Source of the DNA: Edaphocola aurantiacus
Lineage (GTDB): Bacteria > Bacteroidota > Bacteroidia > Chitinophagales > Chitinophagaceae
Assembly: GCF_019797745.1 (NCBI RefSeq)
Contig: NZ_VOSI01000004.1
Coordinates: 124,001 to 188,000 of the forward strand
Direction of reading: 5' to 3'
Length of the DNA: 64,000 nucleotides
Part shown: piece after piece, positions 10,168-18,561 of the stretch
Layout of the letters: the number at the start of each line of letters is the position of its first letter
Numbering within the stretch: the first letter of the stretch is position 1
Program-made: the position numbers and the translations under genes
Notes under the pieces: generated by a model
What the model was told of the DNA's origin: nothing
The model's database searches: none
What the model saw: only the letters and a program-made list of their open reading frames with translations

Positions 10168-10965
10168 TTAAAGCGTATTCACTACTGCTTTCAAACGCAC
10201 CAGCTTCTCCAGCAGAGGTTGCAATAAAGCAAGGTTCAGCATATTAGCACCATCCGATTTAGCATGCTTAGGGTCCGGATGCGTTTCGATAAATAAACCA
10301 TCTGCACCTACTGCAATGGCAGCACGTGCTATGGTTTCAATCATCTGCGGATTACCACCGGTTACACCAGAGGTCTGGTTCGGTTGTTGCAGAGAGTGTG
10401 TACAATCCATCACAGCTGGTACCCCCATATCTTTCATGATTGGGATGCCACGATAGTCTACAATCATATCCTGGTAGCCAAACATTGTGCCACGGTCGGT
10501 CAGGATCACCTGCTCATTACCGCTTTCTCTTACTTTGTTCACTGCAAACTGCATTGACTCAGGAGCCAGGAATTGTCCTTTCTTAATATTTACGACTTTC
10601 CCGGTTTGTGCTGCTGCCACGAGGATATCAGTCTGACGACACAGAAATGCCGGAATCTGTATAATATCTACGTATTCCGCAGCCATAGCTGCTTCTGAAG
10701 CATCATGAATATCAGTAACCACCGGTACTCCGAAAGTTTGTCCCACTTTTTGCAGGATCTTCAGTGCATTCTCGTCACCAATACCCGTAAAGGAATCGAG
10801 GCGGGTACGGTTTGCCTTACGGTAAGAACCTTTGAAAATATATGGTATGTTCAGTGCACTGGTAATTTGTACAATCTGCTCTGCAATGCGCAGGGCCATA
10901 TCTTCACCTTCTATGGCACAAGGGCCGGCCATCAGAAAGAAGTTGTCTGTTTGGGTATATTGCAT
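10168..10965 (-). CDS. kdsA: 3-deoxy-8-phosphooctulonate (KDO-8-P) synthase
   Basis: KdsA condenses arabinose-5-phosphate with phosphoenolpyruvate to give KDO-8-phosphate, a precursor of the LPS inner core. The 265-residue protein is full length. Diagnostic sequences are AGPCAIEG near the start, FKGSYRKANRTR, QIPAFLCRQTDIL, the VNIKKGQFLAPE segment and the C-terminal GLFIETHPDPKHAKSDGANML. Residue C16 in AGPCAIEG sits where metal-dependent KDO-8-P synthases have a metal-binding Cys and E. coli KdsA has Asn, so this should be the metal-dependent class. It lies 17 bp downstream of miaE in the same direction, so the two are probably cotranscribed. Confidence 0.96.
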   Translation of the reverse strand: MQYTQTDNFFLMAGPCAIEGEDMALRIAEQIVQITSALNIPYIFKGSYRKANRTRLDSFTGIGDENALKILQKVGQTFGVPVVTDIHDASEAAMAAEYVDIIQIPAFLCRQTDILVAAAQTGKVVNIKKGQFLAPESMQFAVNKVRESGNEQVILTDRGTMFGYQDMIVDYRGIPIMKDMGVPAVMDCTHSLQQPNQTSGVTGGNPQMIETIARAAIAVGADGLFIETHPDPKHAKSDGANMLNLALLQPLLEKLVRLKAVVNTL

Positions 10966-10982
10966 GTTATCGTTTTAATGGA

Positions 10983-11579
10983 TTAATGTATACGATCTGC
11001 GCGGGGAGGCATAGCTTCCATGATCTCTTTTTCTTCCTGCAGCCACCATTGCCAGGTGTCACGTACGGTTTCCTCTTCGAAATAAGTGCGCGCCAGATCC
11101 AGGAACAGGCGATAGTGCCCGGCTTCTGAAACCATAAATTTATAATAGAATTCTTTCAGTTTATCATCGGAGATATGAAGGCTCAGCAGGCGAAAGCGTT
11201 CACAGCTGCGGGCTTCGATCAGTGCACAGATACATAATTTATGCAGCAGGCGTTGTTCCGGGCTGATGTTCTTAGGCTCGCGGGTCAGCAGGGCATTCAC
11301 ATAATCATCCTTACGTTGTTTACCCAGGTGTAATCCTCTTTTCTTCAGCTCGGCCAGCACCATGCGGAAGTGGCCCCATTCTTCCGTTACCACCGGAGAT
11401 AATTTGTCGACCAGTTCGGCACGATCAGAATATCGCTGAATAATGGAGATCATTGTGGTCGCGGCTTTCTGTTCGCAGAATGCATGATCGGTCAGTATAT
11501 CTTCCAGTGAAATAGCGGCAATATCTACCCAGCGTGGATCGGTAGGCAGCTTAAGGCCCAGTATCGTATTTTCTGACAT
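10983..11579 (-). CDS. miaE: tRNA-(ms2io6A37) hydroxylase, MiaE
   Basis: A 198-residue diiron ferritin-fold hydroxylase that hydroxylates the isopentenyl group of ms2i6A at position 37 of tRNAs reading U-starting codons, in the cytoplasm with O2. Metal ligands can be placed as E67-x-x-H70 (EEWGH), E122 (IEARSCERF) and E152-x-x-H155 (SEAGH), with an additional Glu near residue 36 (FCEQKA). The length and the opening LPTDPRWVDIA match the family. It is the first gene of a likely two-gene unit with kdsA. A TAATTTTG box (minus strand, 11599-11606) is a plausible -7 element. Confidence 0.94.
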   Translation of the reverse strand: MSENTILGLKLPTDPRWVDIAAISLEDILTDHAFCEQKAATTMISIIQRYSDRAELVDKLSPVVTEEWGHFRMVLAELKKRGLHLGKQRKDDYVNALLTREPKNISPEQRLLHKLCICALIEARSCERFRLLSLHISDDKLKEFYYKFMVSEAGHYRLFLDLARTYFEEETVRDTWQWWLQEEKEIMEAMPPRADRIH

Positions 11580-11598
11580 AAAGCTTTTTAATGAACTG

Positions 11599-11606
11599 CA
11601 AAATTA
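11599..11606 (-). promoter_or_regulatory. Candidate -7 element for miaE-kdsA
   Basis: The minus strand reads TAATTTTG (TAnnTTTG), 19 bp before the miaE start. No clear -33 TTTG is present, so this is tentative. Confidence 0.38.
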
Positions 11607-11693
11607 GCCCTTTTCAAGGAATCCCCGATCAGCTTCTTTCTGTACATTATCCGGGATAAATGGTAACTTTATAAGACACTAAAAACATACCAA

Positions 11694-12269
11694 ATGAATA
11701 AGGAAATAATCATGGCTGTTTTACTGGGCGTCGGACTCAGTGCCAGTTGCGGTTTCCGTGTATTTGTACCTATGCTGGTTACAGCCCTGGCTACCCATTT
11801 CGGGTGGTTTCCCGGTTGGGTGCATAACCAGTTTGCCTGGATGGGATCTATGGCAGCTATCGTAGCATTCGGCAGTGCATCTGTATTAGAGATTGCAGCG
11901 TATTACATCCCTGTGGTCGATCATGCGCTGGATACGATTGCAACACCCCTTGCGGTGGTAGCCGGAACATTGCTCACCTCTGCTGTCTTACCTATAAATG
12001 ATGAAATGCTGCGCTGGGGATTGGGTATTATTGTAGGTGGTGGTAGTGCCGGAGTCATACAATCCGGTACGGTCATAACCCGCTTACTTTCCGGTAAGTT
12101 CACCATGACCACCGGTAACGGAATAGTCGCCAGTGGTGAAAATGTGGCTTCAATAGGTGGGTCGGTTATGGCCTTTGTACTACCCATTATTACAGGTATT
12201 GTAGCCCTGATTATGGTATGGGTAATGGGCGGGTGGCTGATCCGGCGATTCAGAAGATCGGCAGTCTGA
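11694..12269 (+). CDS. DUF4126 family membrane protein
   Basis: A 191-residue hydrophobic protein with about five membrane segments, Gly- and Ala-rich, matching DUF4126. Typical pieces are the N-terminal GLSASCGFRVFVPMLVTALA, the PVVDHALDTIATPLAVVAGTL segment and the Gly-rich GIIVGGGSAGVIQSGTV. The function of the family is not known; it is an inner-membrane protein by composition. It diverges from miaE-kdsA, from which it is separated by 114 bp, and is probably monocistronic. The TAACTTTA at 11664-11671 is a one-mismatch -7 candidate. Confidence 0.85.
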   Translation: MNKEIIMAVLLGVGLSASCGFRVFVPMLVTALATHFGWFPGWVHNQFAWMGSMAAIVAFGSASVLEIAAYYIPVVDHALDTIATPLAVVAGTLLTSAVLPINDEMLRWGLGIIVGGGSAGVIQSGTVITRLLSGKFTMTTGNGIVASGENVASIGGSVMAFVLPIITGIVALIMVWVMGGWLIRRFRRSAV

Positions 12270-12330
12270 GCATAAAATATTACTGCGCATTATAAAATAT
12301 AGAAGGTATTTGGTGTCCCGTAATCAGAGT

Positions 12331-12353
12331 TCGAAGTTCGAATTCTGGGGATG
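12331..12353. other. Imperfect palindrome with repeated TTCGAA
   Basis: CAGAGTTCGAA and GTTCGAATTCTG form an imperfect inverted repeat with two TTCGAA hexamers in the 235-bp gap after the DUF4126 gene. It resembles a tRNA T-loop but does not fold as one. It could be an operator or only part of the 3' untranslated region. Confidence 0.3.
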
Positions 12354-12396
12354 CTATCAAAAAAGGAGCACATAAATGTGCTCCTTTTTTGATAGC
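12353..12396 (+). terminator. Perfect 20-bp inverted-repeat terminator
   Basis: Arms 12353-12372 and 12377-12396 are exact reverse complements around a 4-base loop (TAAA). The core GGAGCACA is flanked by A6 and T6 tracts. It terminates the DUF4126 gene ending at 12269. Confidence 0.92.
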
Positions 12397-12414
12397 GTTT
12401 AATGCGTTATGAAT

Positions 12415-12438
12415 AGAGGAAATATATTTATTTCCTCT
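12415..12438 (+). other. AT-rich 9-bp hairpin upstream of the membrane gene pair
   Basis: AGAGGAAAT (12415-12423) pairs with ATTTCCTCT (12430-12438) around a 6-base loop. It lies before the likely promoter (TATCTTCG at 12475-12482) of the 12506 gene. It may be a second terminator or an operator. Confidence 0.35.
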
Positions 12439-12505
12439 GGCAAAGAAATAAAGTCTGTATTAAGATATTCCCTATATCTTCGTGGTGTTTTAAGATCAAG
12501 ATTGC

Positions 12506-12919
12506 ATGAATAGCGTAAGTAGACAAGGCATCCTGTATTTATCATTGGCATTGTTTGCGCTGTCTTGTCTACTACCAGCAGTTAATCATCAAATTGGCGT
12601 ATTAAATTTAATATCTGGCTTTCTGTTTCCGTTCTACCCTTTGTCCTGGCCTTATTTGTTCTTCTGGTCTGCCAATATCCTGTATTACATTGATGTCAAA
12701 CAATTCAGAAAAGGTAAGGATACCTATCCTGTGGGTATAATGGCATTCATACTAGCTGTTTGCTTTTTCATATTTGAAGCTGTAATAGACTTCAAAACGG
12801 TGTTTACAAACCAGGAGATGTCTATCAGTATAGGGTATTATGTATGGACGATCAGCTTTATTATATTACCTATTTATCAGATTACCTTTAATTTTAAAAA
12901 CAAGAGTAAGAAATGCTGA
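12506..12919 (+). CDS. Small four-helix membrane protein, unknown function
   Basis: A 137-residue protein with about four membrane segments (LYLSLALFALSCLLPAV; FLFPFYPLSWPYLFFWSANI; GIMAFILAVCFFIFEAV; YVWTISFIILPIYQIT) and a short basic C-terminus. No family was recognised. Its stop overlaps the start of the next gene by 7 bp (12913-12919), so the two are translationally coupled and probably act together. The base composition is more AT-rich than the upstream genes, which is typical of membrane proteins and not by itself a sign of transfer. The 12475-12482 TATCTTCG box is a one-mismatch -7 candidate. Confidence 0.75.
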   Translation: MNSVSRQGILYLSLALFALSCLLPAVNHQIGVLNLISGFLFPFYPLSWPYLFFWSANILYYIDVKQFRKGKDTYPVGIMAFILAVCFFIFEAVIDFKTVFTNQEMSISIGYYVWTISFIILPIYQITFNFKNKSKKC

Positions 12920-13854
12920 ATACAATACTGAAAGATAAAAGCTTCCGGCTTTCTATTTTGCTGACCACAATCTTTATCGGGACAGGAATTGTATTTCTGT
13001 TTTTTGGACTTGCAGACTATAGCTGGATTTTATTTGGCCTCCTTCCCGTTGTATTGGGTGTTGCTATCGGCACTATGAAGGTCAGGGGATATGCACTTCT
13101 GGGAACTGTCATCACCACAATCCTGTTACTTATTGCGATTTACATTCCCGGTCTTTCTGGTGTCATTTGCATTGTAATGGCCCTGGGGTTAATTGTTCCA
13201 TTCATCTTCTTAGGCTATGTAATCACCAGATTGGTTAAGCGTTACAAAATAATCAAGGAGACCAACAGGTTTTCTGTGCTGGTTTTACCCTTAATTCCTT
13301 TTTTGATCGCCGCGCCAACGGAACATTTTCTTAAAAGTGACAAGGAAACTATAATAGAGGTTAAAACAGAAAAGGTTTTTAACTACTCTCCAATCGAAGT
13401 ATATGATGCCATCAAGTCGGTTGATACACTTGATGCGGAAAAGCCACTTTTGCTCAAACTGGATTTACCCATTCCTACAAAATGTATTCTGGAAAAAGAA
13501 GAAGTGGGAGCATTGAGAACTTGTTATTTCAGGGGCGGGAGGTTAAGTAATGCTGACTTTGGTGGAGGAACGATTACAGAAAGAGTGACGGAACTGGAAC
13601 GTGGAAAAGTCTTGAAGATGGATGTTATTGATTATAATCTGATCGGAAGAAAATGGATAGGGTTTAAGCAAGCGATTTATTATTTCGAGCCAGTTGGCAA
13701 TAATAGCTGCAAATTAACCAGAATAACCACCTACACATCTGTGCTAACTCCACGTTTTTACTGGGAACCAATGGAAAAGTTAGGAGTTAGCCAGGAGCAT
13801 GACTATGTATTTAATAATCTTGAAAAGGATCTAAAAATGAAATACGGCAGGTAA
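12913..13854 (+). CDS. Membrane protein with C-terminal START/SRPBCC-like domain
   Basis: A 313-residue protein. The first ~150 residues hold about five or six membrane segments (LLTTIFIGTGIVFLFFGLA; LFGLLPVVLGVAIG; LLGTVITTILLLIAIYIPGL; CIVMALGLIVPFIFLGYVI; VLVLPLIPFLIAA). From about residue 155 the protein is soluble and resembles the START/polyketide-cyclase (SRPBCC) fold: a beta start with KVFNYSPIEVYDAIKSVD, then alternating strands, TERVTELERGKVLKMDVIDY, and a long C-terminal helix from EHDYVFNNLEKDLKMKY. SRPBCC domains form a hydrophobic pocket for lipids or small molecules. A lipid-related role is conceivable but not shown. It is coupled to the preceding membrane gene by a 7-bp overlap. 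Confidence 0.75.
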   Translation: MLNTILKDKSFRLSILLTTIFIGTGIVFLFFGLADYSWILFGLLPVVLGVAIGTMKVRGYALLGTVITTILLLIAIYIPGLSGVICIVMALGLIVPFIFLGYVITRLVKRYKIIKETNRFSVLVLPLIPFLIAAPTEHFLKSDKETIIEVKTEKVFNYSPIEVYDAIKSVDTLDAEKPLLLKLDLPIPTKCILEKEEVGALRTCYFRGGRLSNADFGGGTITERVTELERGKVLKMDVIDYNLIGRKWIGFKQAIYYFEPVGNNSCKLTRITTYTSVLTPRFYWEPMEKLGVSQEHDYVFNNLEKDLKMKYGR

Positions 13855-13911
13855 TAATACTTCTATACATTAAGGTGTAGTCAAGGAAGCATCAGTTCAG
13901 GCCATAAAAAA

Positions 13912-13938
13912 AATGGAACACGTTCACCGTATTCCATT
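13912..13938. terminator. Hairpin terminator between convergent genes
   Basis: AATGGAACACG (13912-13922) and CGTATTCCATT (13928-13938) pair with one mismatch and a 5-base loop, and an A8 tract precedes them. It serves the minus-strand rfbG and may also stop the plus-strand gene ending at 13854. Confidence 0.7.
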
Positions 13939-13963
13939 GTATTGAATATTTTTATGTCTATTG

Positions 13964-15037
13964 CTATAGCGCCATGTATGCTTCCAGTTGGGCACAACAT
14001 TTTTCAGCTGCGGTACGCTCTTTATCTGCATACCATTCTGCTGTCCATTGTATGGCCTGATGGGCATTCAGTTTGGGGCGGAAGCCGATATCTTCTTTAA
14101 TCCGGGTATTGTCCAGCAAGAGTAGTTTTGCCTCATGTACAGCAGCCCCGTTCTGGGCCGGAGTTTCATACTGTCCGCGGCCGAATGCCTGGATAAACTG
14201 CTCTGTTACGGTTTTTACATCTAATACATCAGCCGCCTCCGGTCCAATATTATATGCTGTAGCATATTGTGTCGGTTGCTCCTGCAGGTGTGCTGCCATT
14301 TGCAGGTAAGCATACAGCGGCTCAATAACATGCTGCCATGGACGTACCGACTGCGGGTTGCGTAACTGTACCGGTACATCCTGCTGGATGGCCCGTACGA
14401 TGTCGGGGATAATACGATCTATGGAATAATCACCACCGCCGATTACATTACCGGCACGCATCGATACAATACTTTTCTGATGTACGGCATAATCTGCCGG
14501 GTTGAAAAAGGAATTGATGTAGGAACTGATCGCGATCTCAGATGCCGCTTTACTGGCAGAGTAGGGATCGTAACCGCCTAATTTATCCTGCTCCAGGAAG
14601 GGCAATCCTTTTTCATTATTCTCATATACTTTATCCGTAGTGATGATGATACCGATACAAGGGTTTTCCAGGTGGCGCATGGCCTCCAGGATATGTACGG
14701 TCCCCATTACATTGGTCGAAAAAGTATCAACCGGTATTTCGTAGCTTTTACGAACCAGCGCCTGCGCTGCAAAATGAAATACAAAATCCGGTTCGAAGCG
14801 TATAATCTCTCCCTGTAACACCTGTGCATTGCGTATATCGTCAATTACAGAGGCATAACAGAGTGCTTCACCATTTATCTGGTTATACAGGTCCTGGTCC
14901 TGCTCAGGAGCCAGGGAGTAGCCTTTTACAATGGCACCCAGGTGGTGCAGTAATTGTAGCATCCAGGCTCCCTTAAAGCCGGTATGCCCGGTAAGAAATA
15001 CCTTTTTGCCTTTAAATACTTGTCTGAGATCCTGCAT
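13964..15037 (-). CDS. rfbG: CDP-glucose 4,6-dehydratase
   Basis: A 357-residue short-chain dehydrogenase/reductase of the extended type. It converts CDP-D-glucose to CDP-4-dehydro-6-deoxyglucose, the entry to CDP-3,6-dideoxyhexoses and other deoxysugars of O-antigen or exopolysaccharide. The Rossmann motif is TGHTGFKGAW (about 16-25). The catalytic Y159-S-A-S-K163 lies in DPYSASKAASE, with the preceding active-site Thr in IITTDKVYEN. The MRAGNVIGGGDY and RPWQHVIEPL signatures separate it from dTDP-glucose dehydratases. It is 16 bp downstream of rfbF, so cytidylyltransferase and dehydratase are made together. The next pathway enzymes (for example rfbH) are not in the window. Confidence 0.95.
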   Translation of the reverse strand: MQDLRQVFKGKKVFLTGHTGFKGAWMLQLLHHLGAIVKGYSLAPEQDQDLYNQINGEALCYASVIDDIRNAQVLQGEIIRFEPDFVFHFAAQALVRKSYEIPVDTFSTNVMGTVHILEAMRHLENPCIGIIITTDKVYENNEKGLPFLEQDKLGGYDPYSASKAASEIAISSYINSFFNPADYAVHQKSIVSMRAGNVIGGGDYSIDRIIPDIVRAIQQDVPVQLRNPQSVRPWQHVIEPLYAYLQMAAHLQEQPTQYATAYNIGPEAADVLDVKTVTEQFIQAFGRGQYETPAQNGAAVHEAKLLLLDNTRIKEDIGFRPKLNAHQAIQWTAEWYADKERTAAEKCCAQLEAYMAL

Positions 15038-15053
15038 GATTATAAATTATTTT

Positions 15054-15827
15054 TTACCAGCATTTCCATTTTGCACCCTTTTCCCACATGCTTTCCAGCT
15101 CTTCTTTCTCTCTCAGGGTGTCCATACATTTCCAGAAACCATGGTGCTTATAGGCGGCAATCTGCTGATCTTTTGCCAGGTTTACCATAGGTTCTGCTTC
15201 CCACATAATATCATCCATATCACCTTCAAGATATTTACGGATCTCCGGTTCTACTACGAAATATCCCGCATTGATCCAGGAGCCGCTATCCTTAGGCTTC
15301 TCTTCAAATGATTCTATTACACCGTTGTCCTGCATCTTGATGACTCCGAAGCGGCTGCCCGCCTGTATGGAAGTCATGGTACATATCTTTCCGGTTTGTT
15401 TATGAAAGTCAATGGTCTCATTAATATTTGCATCAATAAGCCCGTCGCCGTACGTCAGCAGGAAAGGCTCATTGTTGGTATAAGGCAGTACACGTTTCAG
15501 TCTTCCGGCAGTCATTGTTTCCAGCCCGGTATCAATCATCGTTACCTTAAATGGTTCTGCATTATTATTCAGAAATTCAATACTGTTGTTTTGCAGATCT
15601 ACCGTCATATCGGCATTATGCAGGAAGTAATTGGCAAAATACTCTTTGATATGCCAGCCTTTATAACCCAGGCAAATGATAAATTCTGTATGCCCGTAAT
15701 GCGCATAGGTTTTCATGATATGCCATAGAATCGGTTTGCCACCGATCTCGATCATGGGTTTAGGTCTGAGCTGCGATTCTTCTGATATTCTGGTGCCCCT
15801 GCCTCCGGCAAATATGACTACTTTCAT
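15054..15827 (-). CDS. rfbF: Glucose-1-phosphate cytidylyltransferase
   Basis: A 257-residue nucleotidyltransferase joining CTP and glucose-1-phosphate into CDP-glucose. The N-terminal nucleotide-binding signature is GGRGTRISEESQLRPKPM. The IGGKPILWHIMKTYAHYG segment, FLLTYGDGLIDANI with the metal-binding Asp, and SWINAGYFVVEPEI are typical of RfbF. Length is as expected. It is directly followed by rfbG (16 bp). The serine hydrolase gene ends 30 bp upstream in the same direction, so all three could share a transcript, though no functional link is obvious. The product feeds a surface polysaccharide whose other genes are outside the window. Confidence 0.96.
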   Translation of the reverse strand: MKVVIFAGGRGTRISEESQLRPKPMIEIGGKPILWHIMKTYAHYGHTEFIICLGYKGWHIKEYFANYFLHNADMTVDLQNNSIEFLNNNAEPFKVTMIDTGLETMTAGRLKRVLPYTNNEPFLLTYGDGLIDANINETIDFHKQTGKICTMTSIQAGSRFGVIKMQDNGVIESFEEKPKDSGSWINAGYFVVEPEIRKYLEGDMDDIMWEAEPMVNLAKDQQIAAYKHHGFWKCMDTLREKEELESMWEKGAKWKCW

Positions 15828-15857
15828 ATTGAATAGTATGATTAAAATAGGGTTTGT

Positions 15858-17069
15858 TTATTCGTCTCCGGCTACATCCTGGCCAAAGGTATAGATGCAG
15901 TCTTTAGAGAATCTTTTCAGGATCTGGTATACTTCTTTGCCTTGTTCGTATATCTTGGCATTGTATCGGTTGCCCAGTACAATTACAGTCGTATTATCCT
16001 GAATAAAGCGGTAAAATACGGTATTATTTCCGTGCCACCAACCATTGTGGTATACGATCTTCTGCCCGTTAGGGAAGTCATACATACGCCATCCCAGTCC
16101 GTAGTTTTTCATACCGCGCATTTCATTGGAATAACCGGTAATGGACAGTTTCTGCATTTTATCACTCAGGATATCGTGGTTGTAGAAAGACTGATCCCAA
16201 CGATACATATCCTCTACTGTACTGTAGATACCTTTGTCACCATAAACACCATCCTCATGTGTGTTGTCATGGATCAGCCAGTTAAATTTATAACTGGTCG
16301 TCATCTGGCGATTGCTGTAATCATCTTTAGGATCATACACAAATGTATGGGTCATACCCAGCGGATCAAAGATCAGCTCTTTCATAAACTGCTTATACGG
16401 CATGCCTGATACTTCTTCCACGATTCTTGCCAGCAGTGCATAGTTTGTATTGCTGTAGTTGAATCGAGAATCCGGTGTAAACATCAGCTTCGGTTTATAC
16501 GTAGCCAGGTATTGCTGCAGATCATTATTATACATCGGAGCTTTACCAGCCCATTTAGGCACGCCCGTTTTGGTATAATCGGGTAATCCGCTGCGTTGAT
16601 CCAGCAGCATTTTTACCGTAATATTAGTATATGGGAAGTTCTTCAGGTAGGTATTTACCGGAAGCTCAATATCCAGGTATTTATTCTGATACAGCCATAA
16701 CACAGCAGTTGCCGTGAATGGCTTAGAGGTAGAGGCCAGCTGGGTGGAAATATTAGCGCTCAATGGCATTTGTGCTGCCTTATTGGCCACGCCAAAGTGT
16801 CGCTGGTAAAGGATCTTGCCCTTTTTACCAATCAGTACACTCCCGTTAAAACCACGGTTAACCTGTACATTGTAATAGGAATCGAGGGAACCGATAAGCT
16901 GTCTCGCCTGAGGGCTGCTGGTATCGGCATAGGTAATATTGATCTTTTTATAATTTTCTTTATTGATCAATGGTTTGCCGCTCGCTTCATGGGTGGCTCC
17001 TGCCTGACAGGCAAGGAAAAATGCCGAAAATACTAAGATATAATAAGGGGATGCTTTAAGGATCTTCAT
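15858..17069 (-). CDS. Lipoprotein serine hydrolase, class C beta-lactamase fold
   Basis: Taken from ATG at 17069, 403 residues. This start gives a signal peptide with lipobox FFLAC (Cys21); the longer open frame to 17132 would add a non-signal extension and is disfavoured. Active-site motifs are S113-T-S-K116, Y205-S-N207 and H341-N-G343. It is paralogous to the protein at 2143-3561 but shorter, lacking the beta-rich C-terminal tail. The substrate is unknown; the family includes peptidoglycan peptidases and esterases. Its location at the membrane or surface follows from the lipobox. It ends 30 bp before rfbF. Confidence 0.9.
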   Translation of the reverse strand: MKILKASPYYILVFSAFFLACQAGATHEASGKPLINKENYKKINITYADTSSPQARQLIGSLDSYYNVQVNRGFNGSVLIGKKGKILYQRHFGVANKAAQMPLSANISTQLASTSKPFTATAVLWLYQNKYLDIELPVNTYLKNFPYTNITVKMLLDQRSGLPDYTKTGVPKWAGKAPMYNNDLQQYLATYKPKLMFTPDSRFNYSNTNYALLARIVEEVSGMPYKQFMKELIFDPLGMTHTFVYDPKDDYSNRQMTTSYKFNWLIHDNTHEDGVYGDKGIYSTVEDMYRWDQSFYNHDILSDKMQKLSITGYSNEMRGMKNYGLGWRMYDFPNGQKIVYHNGWWHGNNTVFYRFIQDNTTVIVLGNRYNAKIYEQGKEVYQILKRFSKDCIYTFGQDVAGDE

Positions 17070-17158
17070 CACAGACTGATCAATATTCATTTCAAAAAAA
17101 TACAATATTGCGAAGTTACTTCTAACCTGCAATTATTTGAAAAAATTAACAATAAGTT

Positions 17159-17758
17159 TTACTTCTCTGCGTACTGGTCTATGACACTTTGTGCAAATGA
17201 TTTTACATCATCGATAAACTCGTAATAGTACTGGTTTAGGGTATAATAATGGGAGACGAAGGCAACATAGGCCTGGTCGGCATTGTCGATATATTTGGCC
17301 CGGTGCGCCAGTCCGTTAAAGGATTTCTGCATGCCCTTCATCGTACGGTAACCATACAGCCAGTTGTGCTCCCGCATGTATGGGAATATCTTTTGGAAGC
17401 CTTCCGGCAGCTGGGGCAGGTATTGCACCAGTGTGTGGTAAGTCTCCTGGGTAAAATCAAATAATGCCTGCTCACTGGTAAAGCAGTGAGGATCGTTTGC
17501 AATAAAATGATCGTAAAGGCTGTCTACAAATGCACCGGCATATAAGCGATAGTGCTCTCGAAAGTACGTTTTGGCCTTTTGGGACGCGGGGTGATTGTCG
17601 GCAAAGCGATCTATCTCCCGGTGTAATAATACACCGTTATGAATGCCTTGCGGAAGGCTTTGTAAGGCAATGCGGCCTTTGATATGATCACCGATCATAT
17701 TGCCAACCAGAAGTTCCGGATGGTTAAACGATAAATATGCGTGGCCGAGGTAGTTCAA
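17159..17758 (-). CDS. Acyl carrier protein phosphodiesterase-like protein (DUF479/AcpH family)
   Basis: A 199-residue protein of the HD-like ACP phosphodiesterase family, which removes 4'-phosphopantetheine from holo-ACP in characterised members. The start MNYLGHAYLSF, the acidic GNMIGDHIKG and the LHREIDRFADNHP motif with His and Asp residues are diagnostic of AcpH and its relatives. The later LYDHFIANDPHCF contributes another conserved Asp/His pair. It immediately follows the RDD gene (start 1 bp after that gene's stop) and ends 89 bp before the serine hydrolase start. Activity on ACP is inferred from the family only. Confidence 0.85.
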   Translation of the reverse strand: MNYLGHAYLSFNHPELLVGNMIGDHIKGRIALQSLPQGIHNGVLLHREIDRFADNHPASQKAKTYFREHYRLYAGAFVDSLYDHFIANDPHCFTSEQALFDFTQETYHTLVQYLPQLPEGFQKIFPYMREHNWLYGYRTMKGMQKSFNGLAHRAKYIDNADQAYVAFVSHYYTLNQYYYEFIDDVKSFAQSVIDQYAEK

Positions 17759-18556
17759 TTAAGATCGGTTTGATTTTTGTTGGGTAATAAAATTATAGTC
17801 GTGCAGCAGTTCTTCAAAGAAGTAGTAAGGATCCATACTGTTATTATGAATCTTAAGTACATCTTCGATTCTGCGGGCCACACGGTCTACATAAAGATCC
17901 AGGTCGCTGGTACGTTTCTGCGACAACAGGTTACGCAGGGTGTTGATATCCTTATCGGTCAGTTGCATGACTTCCGGAAATTTGGGAACATAATCGGTTT
18001 GTGTACCCACTTCTCTGAAGATAGTATGCTCAATATTTGTCTGGTACCGAAGATCGATCACTACAGTATTGGCAGCCCTGTCTCCTATACGCTTGCCCGT
18101 TTCGGATATTGCCATAGATATGATGTCCGGTAATGCCAGGATGCCGACTGCTAAAACCACAACAGGCATAGTAAGCAGGTAATAGGCCACTCCTACCGAG
18201 GCAAGATTGGGGATAGACAGAATCCAGCGCAGCAAAAACTGGCTGGTACTGGCCGCATTTCCGGATTCATTTACGACCCTTATGCGCATGATTTTCTTTC
18301 CCAGGCTTTGTCCGTTCATCAGCAGCTCGCATACCAAATGGTAAAGGTATATGGGCAGCACAACCAGGAAAAGCTGGGACGCTTCCAGCAGGTCATCCAG
18401 CTCCGAAGCTTTGTCTAAAACCGTGCTGGTCATAACAAACGCGAAAATGGCGGTGATCAGTAGGTCTATGCCGTAAGCGGCTCCTCTCTTAAAGATAGGA
18501 GCCACCGCAAATTCAAGGTCAATATTGAAAGGAGTATGTACCGTTAGTCTGGCCAT
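17759..18556 (-). CDS. RDD-family membrane protein
   Basis: A 265-residue protein. The RDD domain (about 20-165) has the expected opening FKRGAAYGIDLLITAIFAF, though the first Arg of the R/D/D signature appears as K-R-G-A-A-Y-G-I-D. Three or so membrane segments follow, and SLGKKIMRIRVVNESG matches the conserved mid-domain motif. The last ~90 residues (LTDKDINTLRNLLSQ, HDYNFITQQK) are cytoplasmic and helical. RDD proteins are often linked to ion or stress physiology but have no agreed biochemical role. It lies 5 bp after maeB and abuts the AcpH-like gene, forming a three-gene unit. Confidence 0.85.
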   Translation of the reverse strand: MARLTVHTPFNIDLEFAVAPIFKRGAAYGIDLLITAIFAFVMTSTVLDKASELDDLLEASQLFLVVLPIYLYHLVCELLMNGQSLGKKIMRIRVVNESGNAASTSQFLLRWILSIPNLASVGVAYYLLTMPVVVLAVGILALPDIISMAISETGKRIGDRAANTVVIDLRYQTNIEHTIFREVGTQTDYVPKFPEVMQLTDKDINTLRNLLSQKRTSDLDLYVDRVARRIEDVLKIHNNSMDPYYFFEELLHDYNFITQQKSNRS

Positions 18557-18561
18557 ATGCC

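Noticed and set aside
12325-12360. TTCGAA-rich sequence resembling a tRNA T-arm or integrase attachment remnant
   Set aside because: No pairing 5-bp T stem, no acceptor or anticodon arm upstream, and no integrase nearby. It is kept only as an imperfect palindrome.
17070-17132. Upstream starts (17090, 17132) for the lipoprotein serine hydrolase
   Set aside because: Only ATG at 17069 places the lipobox Cys at position 21 of a normal signal peptide.
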